A stretch of DNA of 64,000 nt from Apium graveolens. Lineage: Eukaryota; Streptophyta; Magnoliopsida; Apiales; Apiaceae. The translations under genes were made by a program, and so were the position numbers. The notes below the pieces were generated by a model. It was not told the DNA's origin, did not search any database, and saw nothing but the letters and a program-made list of their open reading frames with translations. This document shows, in pieces, positions 53,301 through 64,000 of this stretch. How positions within the stretch are numbered: the first letter of the stretch is position 1; each line of letters begins with the position of its first letter. Location: positions 124,001 to 188,000 of the forward strand of contig NW_027418153.1 of NCBI RefSeq assembly GCF_009905375.1, read 5' to 3'.

Positions 53301-55125
53301 CCATATATGCAACAATTGACATGTTAACATCATATACATCCAATTTGATATCCTTTTACCACCTATTAATGCCACTTTCATACAAGTTAATTTTGTTCCA
53401 CATTTTGGCTCTAATCAACCATGTAAGTCACTGTTCACCATATTAGAGTACCTTTACACCCTATAAGAGTCACTTGCCCCATATATTGATACAATTAACA
53501 TATTAACATCACGTAATGCAATTAGACATCCTTTAACCACCTCTGGGTACCCTTTTCCTACAAGTCAATTTTGGGCCACATTTTGGCTCTAATCAATCAT
53601 GTAAGTGACTTCTCACCATATTAGAGTCACTTTGCACCTTATAAGAATCACTTGCCATCATATATTGGTACAATTTACATGTTAACATCATGTACATGCA
53701 ATTAGAAATCCTTTTACCACCTCTTAGTCCCATTCATACAAGTAAATTTAGTTCCACATTTTGGTTCTAATTAACCATGTTAGTCACTTCTCACCATATT
53801 AGAGTCACTTTGCACCCTATAAGAGTCACTTTCCACCATATATGCAACAATTGACATGTTAACATCATATACATCCAATTTCATATCCTTTTACCACCTA
53901 TTAATGCCACTTTCATACAAGTTAATTTTGTTGCACATTTTGGCTCTAATCAACCATGTAAGTCACTGTTCACCATATTAGAGTACCTTTACACCCTATA
54001 AGAGTCACTTGCCCCATATATTGATACAATTAACATGTTAACATCACGTAAATGCAATTAGGCATCGTTTAACCACCTCTTGGTACCCCTTTCCTACAAG
54101 TCAATTTTGGGCCACATTTTGGCTCTAATCAATCATGTAAGTGACTTCTCACCATATTAGATTCACTTTGCACCTTATAAGAGTCACTTGCCATCATATA
54201 TTGGTACAATTAACAAGTTAACATCATGTACATGCAATTAGAAATCCTTTCCCACCTCTTAGTACCATATTCATACAAGTCAAGTTTGGTCCACATTTTG
54301 GTTCTAATTAACCATGTTAGTCACTTTTCACCATATTAGAGTCACATTGCACACTATAAGAGTCACTTTCCACCATATATGCAACAATTGACATGTTAAC
54401 ATCATATACATCCAATTTGATATCCTTTTACCACCTATTAATGCCACTTTCATACAAGTTAATTTTGTTCCACATTTTGGCTCTAATCAACCATGTAAGT
54501 CACTGTTCACCATATTAGAGTACCTTTACACCCTATATAAGTCTCTTGCCCCATATATTGATACAATTAACATGTTAACATCACGTAAATGCAATTAGAC
54601 ATCCTTTAACCACCTCTTCCTACCTCTTTCCTAAAAGTCAATTTTGGGCCACATTTTGGCTCTAATCAATCATGTAAGTGACTTCTCACCATATTAGAGT
54701 CACTTTGCACCTTATAAGAGTCACTTGCCATCATATATTGGTATAATTAACATGTTAACATCATGTACATGCAATTAGAAATCCTTTTACCACCTCTTAG
54801 TGCCATATTCATACAAGTCAATTTTGGTCCACATTTTGGTTCTAATTAACCATGTTAGTCACTTCTCACCATATTAGAGTCACTTTGCACCCTATAAGAG
54901 TCACTTTCCACAATATATGCAACAATTGACATGTTAACATCATATACATCCAATTTGATATCCTTTTACCACCTATTAATGCCAGTTTCATACAAGTTAA
55001 TTTTGTTCCACATTTTGGCTCTAATCAACCATGTAAGTCACTGTTCACCATATTAGAGTACCTTTACACCCTATAAGAGTCACTTGCCCCATATATTGAT
55101 ACAATTAACATGTTAACATCACGTA
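50331..55125 (-). repeat. Inverted satellite HOR, 15-mer of 2,684 bp plus partial second copy
   Basis: CCCATTCCAA at 50331 and 53015, and CACGTAATGC at 50826 and 53510, are both 2,684 bp apart. The unit equals the 12-mer plus one extra A-C-D trimer, marked by repeated CTACCTCTTTCC at about 51933 and 52472. The second copy follows closely to about 55125 and then departs (GTAAATAC instead of GTAAATGC). Confidence 0.82.
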
Positions 55126-58100
55126 AATACAATTAGACATCCTTTAACCACCTCTTGGTACCCCTTTCCTACAAGTCAATTTTGGGCCACATTTTGGCTC
55201 TAATCAATCATGTAAGTGACTTCGCACCATATTAGAGTCACTTTGCACCTTATAAGAGTCACTTGCCATCATATATTGGTACAATTAACATGTTAACATC
55301 ATGTACATGCAATTAAAAATCCTTTTACCACCTCTTAGTGCCATATTCATACAAGTCAATTTTGGTCCACATCTTGGTTCTAATTAACCATGTTAGTTAC
55401 TTCTCACCATATTAGAGTCACTTTGCACCCTATAAGAGTCACTTTACACCATATATGCAATAATTGACATGTTAACATCATATACATCCAATTTGACATC
55501 CTTTTACCACCTATTAATGCCAGTTTCATACAAGTTAATTTTGTTCCACATTTTGGCTTTAATCAACCATGTAAGTCATTGTTCACCATATTAGAGTACC
55601 TTTATACCCTATAAGAGTCACTTGCAACATATATTGATACAATTAACATATTAACATCACGTAAATGCAATTAGACATCCTTTAACCACCTCTTGGTACC
55701 CCTTTCCTACAAGTCAATTTTTGGCCATATTTTGGCTCTAATCAATCATGTAAGTGACTTCTCACCATATTAGAGTCACTTTGCACCTTATAAGATTCAC
55801 TTGCCATCATATATTGGTACAATTAACATGTTAACATCACGTAAATTCAATTAGACATCCTTTAACCACCTCTTGGTACGCCTTTCCTACAAGTCAATTT
55901 TGGGCCACATTTTGGCTCTAATCAATTATGTAAGTGACTTCTCACCATATTAGAGTCACTTTGCACCTTATAAGAGTCACTTGCCATCATATATAGGTAC
56001 AATTAACATGTTAACATCATGTACATGCAATTAGAAATCCTTTTACCACCTCTTAGTCCCATATTCATACAAGTCAATTTTGGTCCACATTTTGGTTCTA
56101 ATTAACCATGTTAGTCACTTCTCACCATATTAGAGTCACTTTGCACCCTATAAAGAGTCACTTTCCACCATATATGCAACAATTGACATGTTAACATCAT
56201 ATACATCCAATTTGACATCCTTTTACCACCTATTAATGCCACTTTCATACAAGTTAATTTTATTCCATATTTTGGCTCTAATCAACCATGTAAGTCACTG
56301 TTCACCATATTAGAGTACCTTTACACCCTATAAGAGTCACTTGCCCCATATATTGATACAATTAACATGTTAACATCACGTAAATGCAATTAGACATCCT
56401 TTAACCACCTCTTGGTACCCCTTTCCTACAAGTCAATTTTGGGCCACATTTTGGCTCTAATCAATCATGTAAGTGACTTCTCACCATATTGGAGTCACTT
56501 TACACCTTATAAGAGTCACTTGCCACCATATATTGGTACAATTAACATGTTAACATCATGTACATGCAATTAGAAATCCTTTCCCACCTCTTAGTGCCAT
56601 ATTCATACAAGTCAATTTTGGTCCACATTTTGGTTCTAATTAACCATGTTAGTCACTTTTCACCATATTAGAGTAACTTTGCACCCTATAAGAGTCACTT
56701 TCCACCATATATGCAACAATTGACATGTTAACATCATATACATCCAATTTGAAATCCTTTTACCACCTATTAATGCCAGTTTCATACAAGTTAATTTTGT
56801 TCCACATTTTGGCTCTAATCAACCATGTAAGTCACTGTTCACCATATTAGAGTACCTTTACACCCTATAAGAGTCACTTGCCCCATATATTGATACAATT
56901 AACATGTTAACATCACGTAAATACAATTAGACATCCTTTAACCACCTCTTGGTACCCCTTTCCTACAAGTCAATTTTGGGCCACATTTTGGCTCTAATCA
57001 ATCATGTAAGTGACTTCTCACCATATTAGAGTCACTTTGCACCTTATAAGAGTCACTTGCCATCATATATTGGTACAATTAACATGTTAACATCATGTAC
57101 ATGCAATTAAAAATCCTTTTACCTCCTCTTAGTGCCATATTATACAAGTCAATTTTGGTCCACATTTTGGTTCTAATTAACCATGTAGTTACTTCTCACC
57201 ATATTAGAGTCACTTTGCACCCTATAAGAGTCACTTTACACCATATATGCAATAATTGACATGTTAACATCATATACATCCAATTTGACATCCTTTTACC
57301 ACCTATTAATGCCAGTTTCATACAAGTTAATTTTGTTCCACATTTTGGCTCTAATAAGTCATTGTTCACCATATTAGAGTACCTTTATACCCTATAAGAG
57401 TCACTTGCAACATATATTGATACAACTAACATATTAACATCACGTAAATGCAATTAGACATCCTTTAACCACCTCTTGGTACCCCTTTCCTACAAGTCAA
57501 TTTTTGGCAATATTTTGGCTCTAATCAATCATGTAAGTGACTTCTCACCATATTAGAGTCACTTTGCACCTTATAAGATTCACTTGCCAACATATATTGG
57601 TACAATTAACATGTTAACATCACGTAAATTCAATTAGACATCCTTTAACCACCTCTTGGTACCCCTTTCCTACAAGTCAATTTTGGGCCACATTTTGGCT
57701 CTAATCAATTATGTAAGTGACTTCTCACCATATTAGAGTCACTTTGCACCTTATAAGAGTCACTTGCCATCATATATAGGTACAATTAACATGTTAACAT
57801 CATGTACATGCAATTAGAAATCCTTTTACCACCTCTTAGTCCCATATTCATACAAGTCAATTTTGGTCCACATTTTGGTTCTAATTAACCATGTTAGTCA
57901 CTTCTCATCATATTAGAGTCACTTTGCACCCTATAAGAGTCACTTTCCACCATATATGCAACAATTGACATGTTAACATCATATACATCCAATTTGACAT
58001 CCTTTTACCACCTATTAATGCCACTTTCATACAAGTTAATTTTATTCCATATTTTGGCTCTAATCAACCATGTAAGTCACTGTTCACCATATTAGAGTAC

Positions 58101-60743
58101 CTTTACACCCTATAAGAGTCACTTGCCCCATATATTGATACAATTAACATGTTAACATCACGTAAATGTAATTAGACATCCTTTAACCACCTCTTGGTAC
58201 CCCTTTCCTACAAGTCAATTTTGGGCCACATTTTGGCTCTAATCAATCATGTAAGTGACTTCTCACCATATTGGAGTCACTTTACACCTTATAAGAGTCA
58301 CTTGCCACCATATATTGGTACAATTAACATGTTAACATCATGTACATGCAATTAGAAATCCTTTCCCACCTCTTAGTGCCATATTCATACAAGTCAATTT
58401 TGGTCCACATTTTGGTTCTAATTAACCATGTTAGTCACTTTTCACCATATTAGAGTAACTTTGCACCCTATAAGAGTCACTTTCCACCATATATGCAACA
58501 ATTGACATGTTAACATCATATACATCCAATTTGAAATCCTTTTACCACCTATTAATGCCAGTTTCATACAAGTTAATTTTGTTCCACATTTTGGCTCTAA
58601 TCAACCATGTAAGTCACTGTTCACCATATTAGAGTACCTTTACACCCTATAAGAGTCACTTGCCCCATATATTGATACAATTAACATGTTAACATCACGT
58701 AAATACAATTAGACATCCTTTAACCACCTCTTGGTACCCCTTTCCTACAAGTCAATTTTGGGCCACATTTGGCTCTAATCAATCATGTAAGTGACTTCTC
58801 ACCATATTAGAGTCACTTTGCACCTTATAAGAGTCACTTGCCATCATATATTGGTACAATTAACATGTTAACATCATGTACATGCAATTAAAAATCCTTT
58901 TACCTCCTCTTAGTGCCATATTCATACAAGTCAATTTTGGTCCACATTTTGGTTCTAATTAACCATGTTAGTTACTTCTCACCATATTAGAGTCACTTTG
59001 CACCCTATAAGAGTCACTTTACACCATATATGCAATAATTGACATTTAACATCATATACATCCAATTTGACATCCTTCTACCACCTATTAATGCCAGTTT
59101 CATACAAGTTAATTTTGTTCCACATTTTGGCTCTAATAAGTCATTGTTCACCATATTAGAGTACCTTTATACCCTATAAGAGTCACTTGCAACATATATT
59201 GATACAATTAACATATTAACATCACGTAAATGCAATTAGACATCCTTTAACCACCTCTTGGTACCCCTTTCCTACAAGTCAATTTTTGGCCATATTTTGG
59301 CTCTAATCAATCATGTAAGTGACTTCTCACCATATTAGAGTCACTTTGCACCTTATAAGATTCACTTGCCAACATATATTGGTACAATTAACATGTTAAC
59401 ATCACGTAAATTCAATTAGACATCCTTTAACCACCTCTTGGTACCCCTTTCCTACAAGTCAATTTTGGGCCACATTTTGGCTCTAATCAATTATGTAAGT
59501 GACTTCTCACCATATTAGAGTCACTTTGCACCTTATAAGAGTCACTTGCCATCATATATAGGTACAATTAACATGTTAACATCATGTACATGCAATTAGA
59601 AATCCTTTTACCACCTCTTAGTCCCATATTCATACAAGTCAATTTTGGTCCACATTTTGGTTCTAATTAACCATGTTAGTCACTTCTCACCATATTAGAG
59701 TCACTTTGCACCCTATAAGAGTCACTTTCCACCATATATGCAACAATTGACATGTTAACATCATATACATCCAATTTGACATCCTTTTACCACCTATTAA
59801 TGCCACTTTCATACAAGTTAATTTTATTCCATATTTTGGCTCTAATCAACCATGTAAGTCACTGTTCACCATATTAGAGTACCTTTACACCCTATAAGAG
59901 TCACTTGCCCCATATATTGATACAATTAACATGTTAACATCACGTAAATGCAATTAGACATCCTTTAACCACCTCTTGGTACCCCTTTCCTACAAGTCAA
60001 TTTTGGGCCACATTTTGGCTCTAATCAATCATGTAAGTGACTTCTCACCATATTGGAGTCACTTTACACCTTATAAGAGTCACTTGCCACCATATATTGG
60101 TACAATTAACATGTTAACATCATGTACATGCAATTAGAAATCCTTTCCCACCTCTTAGTGCCATATTCATACAAGTCAATTTTGGTCCACATTTTGGTTC
60201 TAATTAACCATGTTAGTCACTTTTCACCATATTAGAGTAACTTTGCACCCTATAAGAGTCACTTTCCACCATATATGCAACAATTGACATGTTAACATCA
60301 TATACATCCAATTTGAAATCCTTTTACCACCTATTAATGCCAGTTTCATACAAGTTAATTATGTTCCACATTTTGGCTCTAATCAACCATGTAAGTCACT
60401 GTTCACCATATTAGAGTACCTTTACACCCTATAAGAGTCACTTGCCCCATATATTGATACAATTAACATGTTAACATCACGTAAATACAATTAGACATCC
60501 TTTAACCACCTCTTGGTACCCCTTTCCTACAAGTCAATTTTGGGCCACATTTTGGCTCTAATCAATCATGTAAGTGACTTCTCACCATATTAGAGTCACT
60601 TTGCACCTTATAAGATTCACTTGCCAACATATATTGGTACAATTAACATGTTAACATCACGTAAATTCAATTAGACATCCTTTAACCACCTCTTGGTACC
60701 CCTTTCCTACAAGTCAATTTTGGGCCACATTTTGGCTCTAATC
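55126..60743 (-). repeat. Inverted satellite HOR, 10-mer of about 1,783 bp
   Basis: The TTTATACC variant falls at 55601, 57384 and 59166, and the CATATATAGGTAC variant at 55996, 57779 and 59561, giving periods of 1,783 and 1,782 bp. The order on the plus strand is C, A, A, D, C, A, D, C, A, D: three A-D-C trimers plus one extra A. The later copies share a 9-bp shortening (CTCTAATAAGTCATTG). The last copy is cut to seven monomers (59561 to 60816). Confidence 0.82.
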
Positions 60744-60897
60744 AATTATGTAAGTGACTTCTCACCATATTAGAGTCACTTTGCACCTTATAAGAGTCAC
60801 TTGCCATCATATATAGGTACAATTATGTAAGTGACTTCTCACCATATTAGAGTCACTTTGCACCTTATAAGAGTCACTTGCCATCATATATAGGTAC
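60744..60897 (-). repeat. 77-bp perfect tandem duplication inside a monomer
   Basis: The segment from AATTATGTAAGTG to ATATATAGGTAC at 60744-60820 is repeated without change at 60821-60897. The joint lies at a CAATTA shared by both ends. It is seen only once in the window, so it is recent and not yet spread. Confidence 0.93.
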
Positions 60898-61511
60898 AAT
60901 TAACATGTTAACATCATGTACATGCAATTAGAAATCCTTTTACCACCTCTTAGTCCCATATTCATACAAGTCAATTTTGGTCCACATTTTGGTTCTAATT
61001 AACCACTGTTAGTCACTTCTCACCATATTAGAGTCACTTTGCACCCTATAAGAGTCACTTTCCACCATATATGCAACAATTGACATGTTAACATCATATA
61101 CATCCAATTTGACATCCTTTTACCACCTATTAATGCCACTTTCATACAAGTTAATTTTATTCCATATTTTGGCTCTAATCAACCATGTAAGTCACTGTTC
61201 ACCATATTAGAGTACCTTTACACCCTATAAGAGTCACTTGCCCCATATATTGATACAATTAACATGTTAACATCACGTAAATGCAATTAGACATCCTTTA
61301 ACCACCTCTTGGTACCCCTTTCCTACAAGTCAATTTGGGCCACATTTTGGCTCTAATCAATCATGTAAGTGACTTCTCACCATATTGGAGTCACTTTACA
61401 CCTTATAAGAGTCACTTGCCACCATATATTGGTACAATTAACATGTTAACATCATGTACATGCAATTAGAAATCCTTTCCCACCTCTTAGTGCCATATTC
61501 ATACAAGTCAA
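60898..61511 (-). repeat. Inverted satellite, remainder of 10-mer type
   Basis: D, C, A and the start of a B/D monomer, continuing the 10-mer order (CCAATTTGACATCC, ATTCCATATTTTGG variants). A one-base insertion gives ACCACTGTTAG at 61003. Transition to the 15-mer type occurs at about 61512-61560. Confidence 0.75.
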
Positions 61512-64000
61512 TTTTGGTCCACATTTTGGTTCTAATTAACCATGTTAGTCACTTTTCACCATATTAGAGTCACTTTGCACACTATAAGAGTCACTTTCCA
61601 CCATATATGCAACAATTGACATGTTAACATCATATACATCCAATTTGATATCCTTTTACCACCTATTAATGCCACTTTCATACAAGTTAATTTTGTTCCA
61701 CATTTTGGCTCTAATCAACCATGTAAGTCACTGTTCACCATATTAGAGTACCTTTACACCCTATAAGAGTCACTTGCCCCATATATTGATACAATTAACA
61801 TATTAACATCACGTAATGCAATTAGACATCCTTTAACCACCTCTGGGTACCCTTTTCCTACAAGTCAATTTTGGGCCACATTTTGGCTCTAATCAATCAT
61901 GTAAGTGACTTCTCACCATATTAGAGTCACTTTGCACCTTATAAGAATCACTTGCCATCATATATTGGTACAATTTACATGTTAACATCATGTACATGCA
62001 ATTAGAAATCCTTTTACCACCTCTTAGTCCCATTCATACAAGTAAATTTAGTTTCACATTTTGGTTCTAATTAACCATGTTAGTCACTTCTCACCATATT
62101 AGAGTCACTTTGCACCCTATAAGAGTCACTTTCCACCATATATGCAACAATTGACATGTTAACATCATATACATCCAATTTCATATCCTTTTACCACCTA
62201 TTAATGCCACTTTCATACAAGTTAATTTTGTTGCACATTTTGGCTCTAATCAACCATGTAAGTCACTGTTCACCATATTAGAGTACCTTTACACCCTATA
62301 AGAGTCACTTGCCCCATATATTGATACAATTAACATGTTAACATCACGTAAATGCAATTAGGCATCGTTTAACCACCTCTTGGTACCCCTTTCCTACAAG
62401 TCAATTTTGGGCCACATTTTGGCTCTAATCAATCATGTAAGTGACTTCTCACCATATTAGATTCACTTTGCACCTTATAAGAGTCACTTGCCATCATATA
62501 TTGGTACAATTAACAAGTTAACATCATGTACATGCAATTAGAAATCCTTTCCCACCTCTTAGTACCATATTCATACAAGTCAAGTTTGGTCCACATTTTG
62601 GTTCTAATTAACCATGTTAGTCACTTTTCACCATATTAGAGTCACATTGCACACTATAAGAGTCACTTTCCACCATATATGCAACAATTGACATGTTAAC
62701 ATCATATACATCCAATTTGATATCCTTTTACCACCTATTAATGCCACTTTCATACAAGTTAATTTTGTTCCACATTTTGGCTCTAATCAACCATGTAAGT
62801 CACTGTTCACCATATTAGAGTACCTTTACACCCTATATAAGTCTCTTGCCCCATATATTGATACAATTAACATGTTAACATCACGTAAATGCAATTAGAC
62901 ATCCTTTAACCACCTCTTCCTACCTCTTTCCTAAAAGTCAATTTTGGGCCACATTTTGGCTCTAATCAATCATGTAAGTGACTTCTCACCATATTAGAGT
63001 CACTTTGCACCTTATAAGAGTCACTTGCCATCATATATTGGTATAATTAACATGTTAACATCATGTACATGCAATTAGAAATCCTTTTACCACCTCTTAG
63101 TGCCATATTCATACAAGTCAATTTTGGTCCACATTTTGGTTCTAATTAACCATGTTAGTCACTTCTCACCATATTAGAGTCACTTTGCACCCTATAAGAG
63201 TCACTTTCCACAATATATGCAACAATTGACATGTTAACATCATATACATCCAATTTGATATCCTTTTACCACCTATTAATGCCAGTTTCATACAAGTTAA
63301 TTTTGTTCCACATTTTGGCTCTAATCAACCATGTAAGTCACTGTTCACCATATTAGAGTACCTTTACACCCTATAAGAGTCACTTGCCCCATATATTGAT
63401 ACAATTAACATGTTAACATCACGTAAATACAATTAGACATCCTTTAACCACCTCTTGGTACCCCTTTCCTACAAGTCAATTTTGGGCCACATTTTGGCTC
63501 TAATCAATCATGTAAGTGACTTCGCACCATATTAGAGTCACTTTGCACCTTATAAGAGTCACTTGCCATCATATATTGGTACAATTAACATGTTAACATC
63601 ATGTACATGCAATTAAAAATCCTTTTACCACCTCTTAGTGCCATATTCATACAAGTCAATTTTGGTCCACATCTTGGTTCTAATTAACCATGTTAGTTAC
63701 TTCTCACCATATTAGAGTCACTTTGCACCCTATAAGAGTCACTTTACACCATATATGCAATAATTGACATGTTAACATCATATACATCCAATTTGACATC
63801 CTTTTACCACCTATTAATGCCAGTTTCATACAAGTTAATTTTGTTCCACATTTTGGCTTTAATCAACCATGTAAGTCATTGTTCACCATATTAGAGTACC
63901 TTTATACCCTATAAGAGTCACTTGCAACATATATTGATACAATTAACATATTAACATCACGTAAATGCAATTAGACATCCTTTAACCACCTCTTGGTACC
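61512..64000 (-). repeat. Inverted satellite, displaced copy of about 53.2-55.7 kb
   Basis: All anchors sit exactly 8,300 bp after their partners: CACGTAATGC 53510 and 61810, TTCGCACCAT 55221 and 63521, TTTATACCCT 55601 and 63901. The match continues to the last base of the window, so the duplicated block extends beyond it. Before about 61512 the same register holds but with different variants (AATTTTGG against AAGTTTGG). Confidence 0.87.

Noticed and set aside
1..64000. CRISPR-like array of regular repeats
   Set aside because: There are no short repeats with unique spacers. The whole 180-bp unit is repeated, as in a plant satellite.
45167..64000. A second, unrelated satellite family on the right
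   Set aside because: Reverse complementing it gives the same A, B, C and D monomers. Only orientation and order differ.

Overview
This window is repeat DNA from a land plant, most likely an angiosperm with a large, satellite-rich chromosome region. Two things support this: a complete Ty3/gypsy chromovirus of the plant Tekay/Del type, with a primer-binding site matching plant initiator tRNA-Met, and an AT-rich satellite of about 180 bp that fills everything else. I see no host gene, RNA gene, CRISPR array or bacterial-type operon. The species cannot be read from the sequence, and whether the array is centromeric, pericentromeric or subtelomeric is not decidable here.

Layout. 1-5984: satellite in 'forward' orientation. 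5985-17747: an 11,763-bp LTR retrotransposon on the minus strand, inserted cleanly into one satellite monomer with a 5-bp target duplication (CAAGT). 17748-45166: the same forward array continues. About 45167: the array flips. 45167-64000: the same satellite in reverse-complement orientation, running off the window edge.

The satellite. Four recurring monomer classes can be told apart. A ends in GGTACCAAGAGG.. and has GTCACTTAC. B has ATATCAATATTTGG. C starts GCATTTACGTGATG. D starts GGATGTAT. They are arranged in higher-order repeats (HORs), and the arrangement differs by region. From 1 to about 27 kb a 12-mer (2,156 bp) and a 14-mer (about 2,516 bp) mostly alternate, giving a 26-mer of about 4.67 kb. 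From about 31.9 to 39.8 kb there is a 3,942-bp unit carrying two 85-bp truncated monomers. From 39.8 to 43.6 kb there are three tandem copies of a 1,258-bp 7-mer. Right of the inversion, after a disordered 3 kb, the order is built on an A-C-D trimer, giving a 12-mer (2,148 bp), a 15-mer (2,684 bp) and a 10-mer (about 1,783 bp). A block from about 53.2 to 55.7 kb returns exactly 8,300 bp later.

The retrotransposon has 3.35-kb LTRs, PBS, polypurine tract, and one Gag-protease-RT-RNase H-integrase-chromodomain reading frame. The frame is broken by two TAG codons, and the integrase zinc finger lacks one cysteine. The LTRs differ at only about 11 positions, so the insertion is young, and it postdates the HOR amplification because sister 14-mers lack it. 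The window therefore records satellite amplification, inversion, local re-homogenisation and a recent transposon insertion. It is not an operon-like system of cooperating genes. Monomer classes and periods were worked out by eye from anchor motifs.
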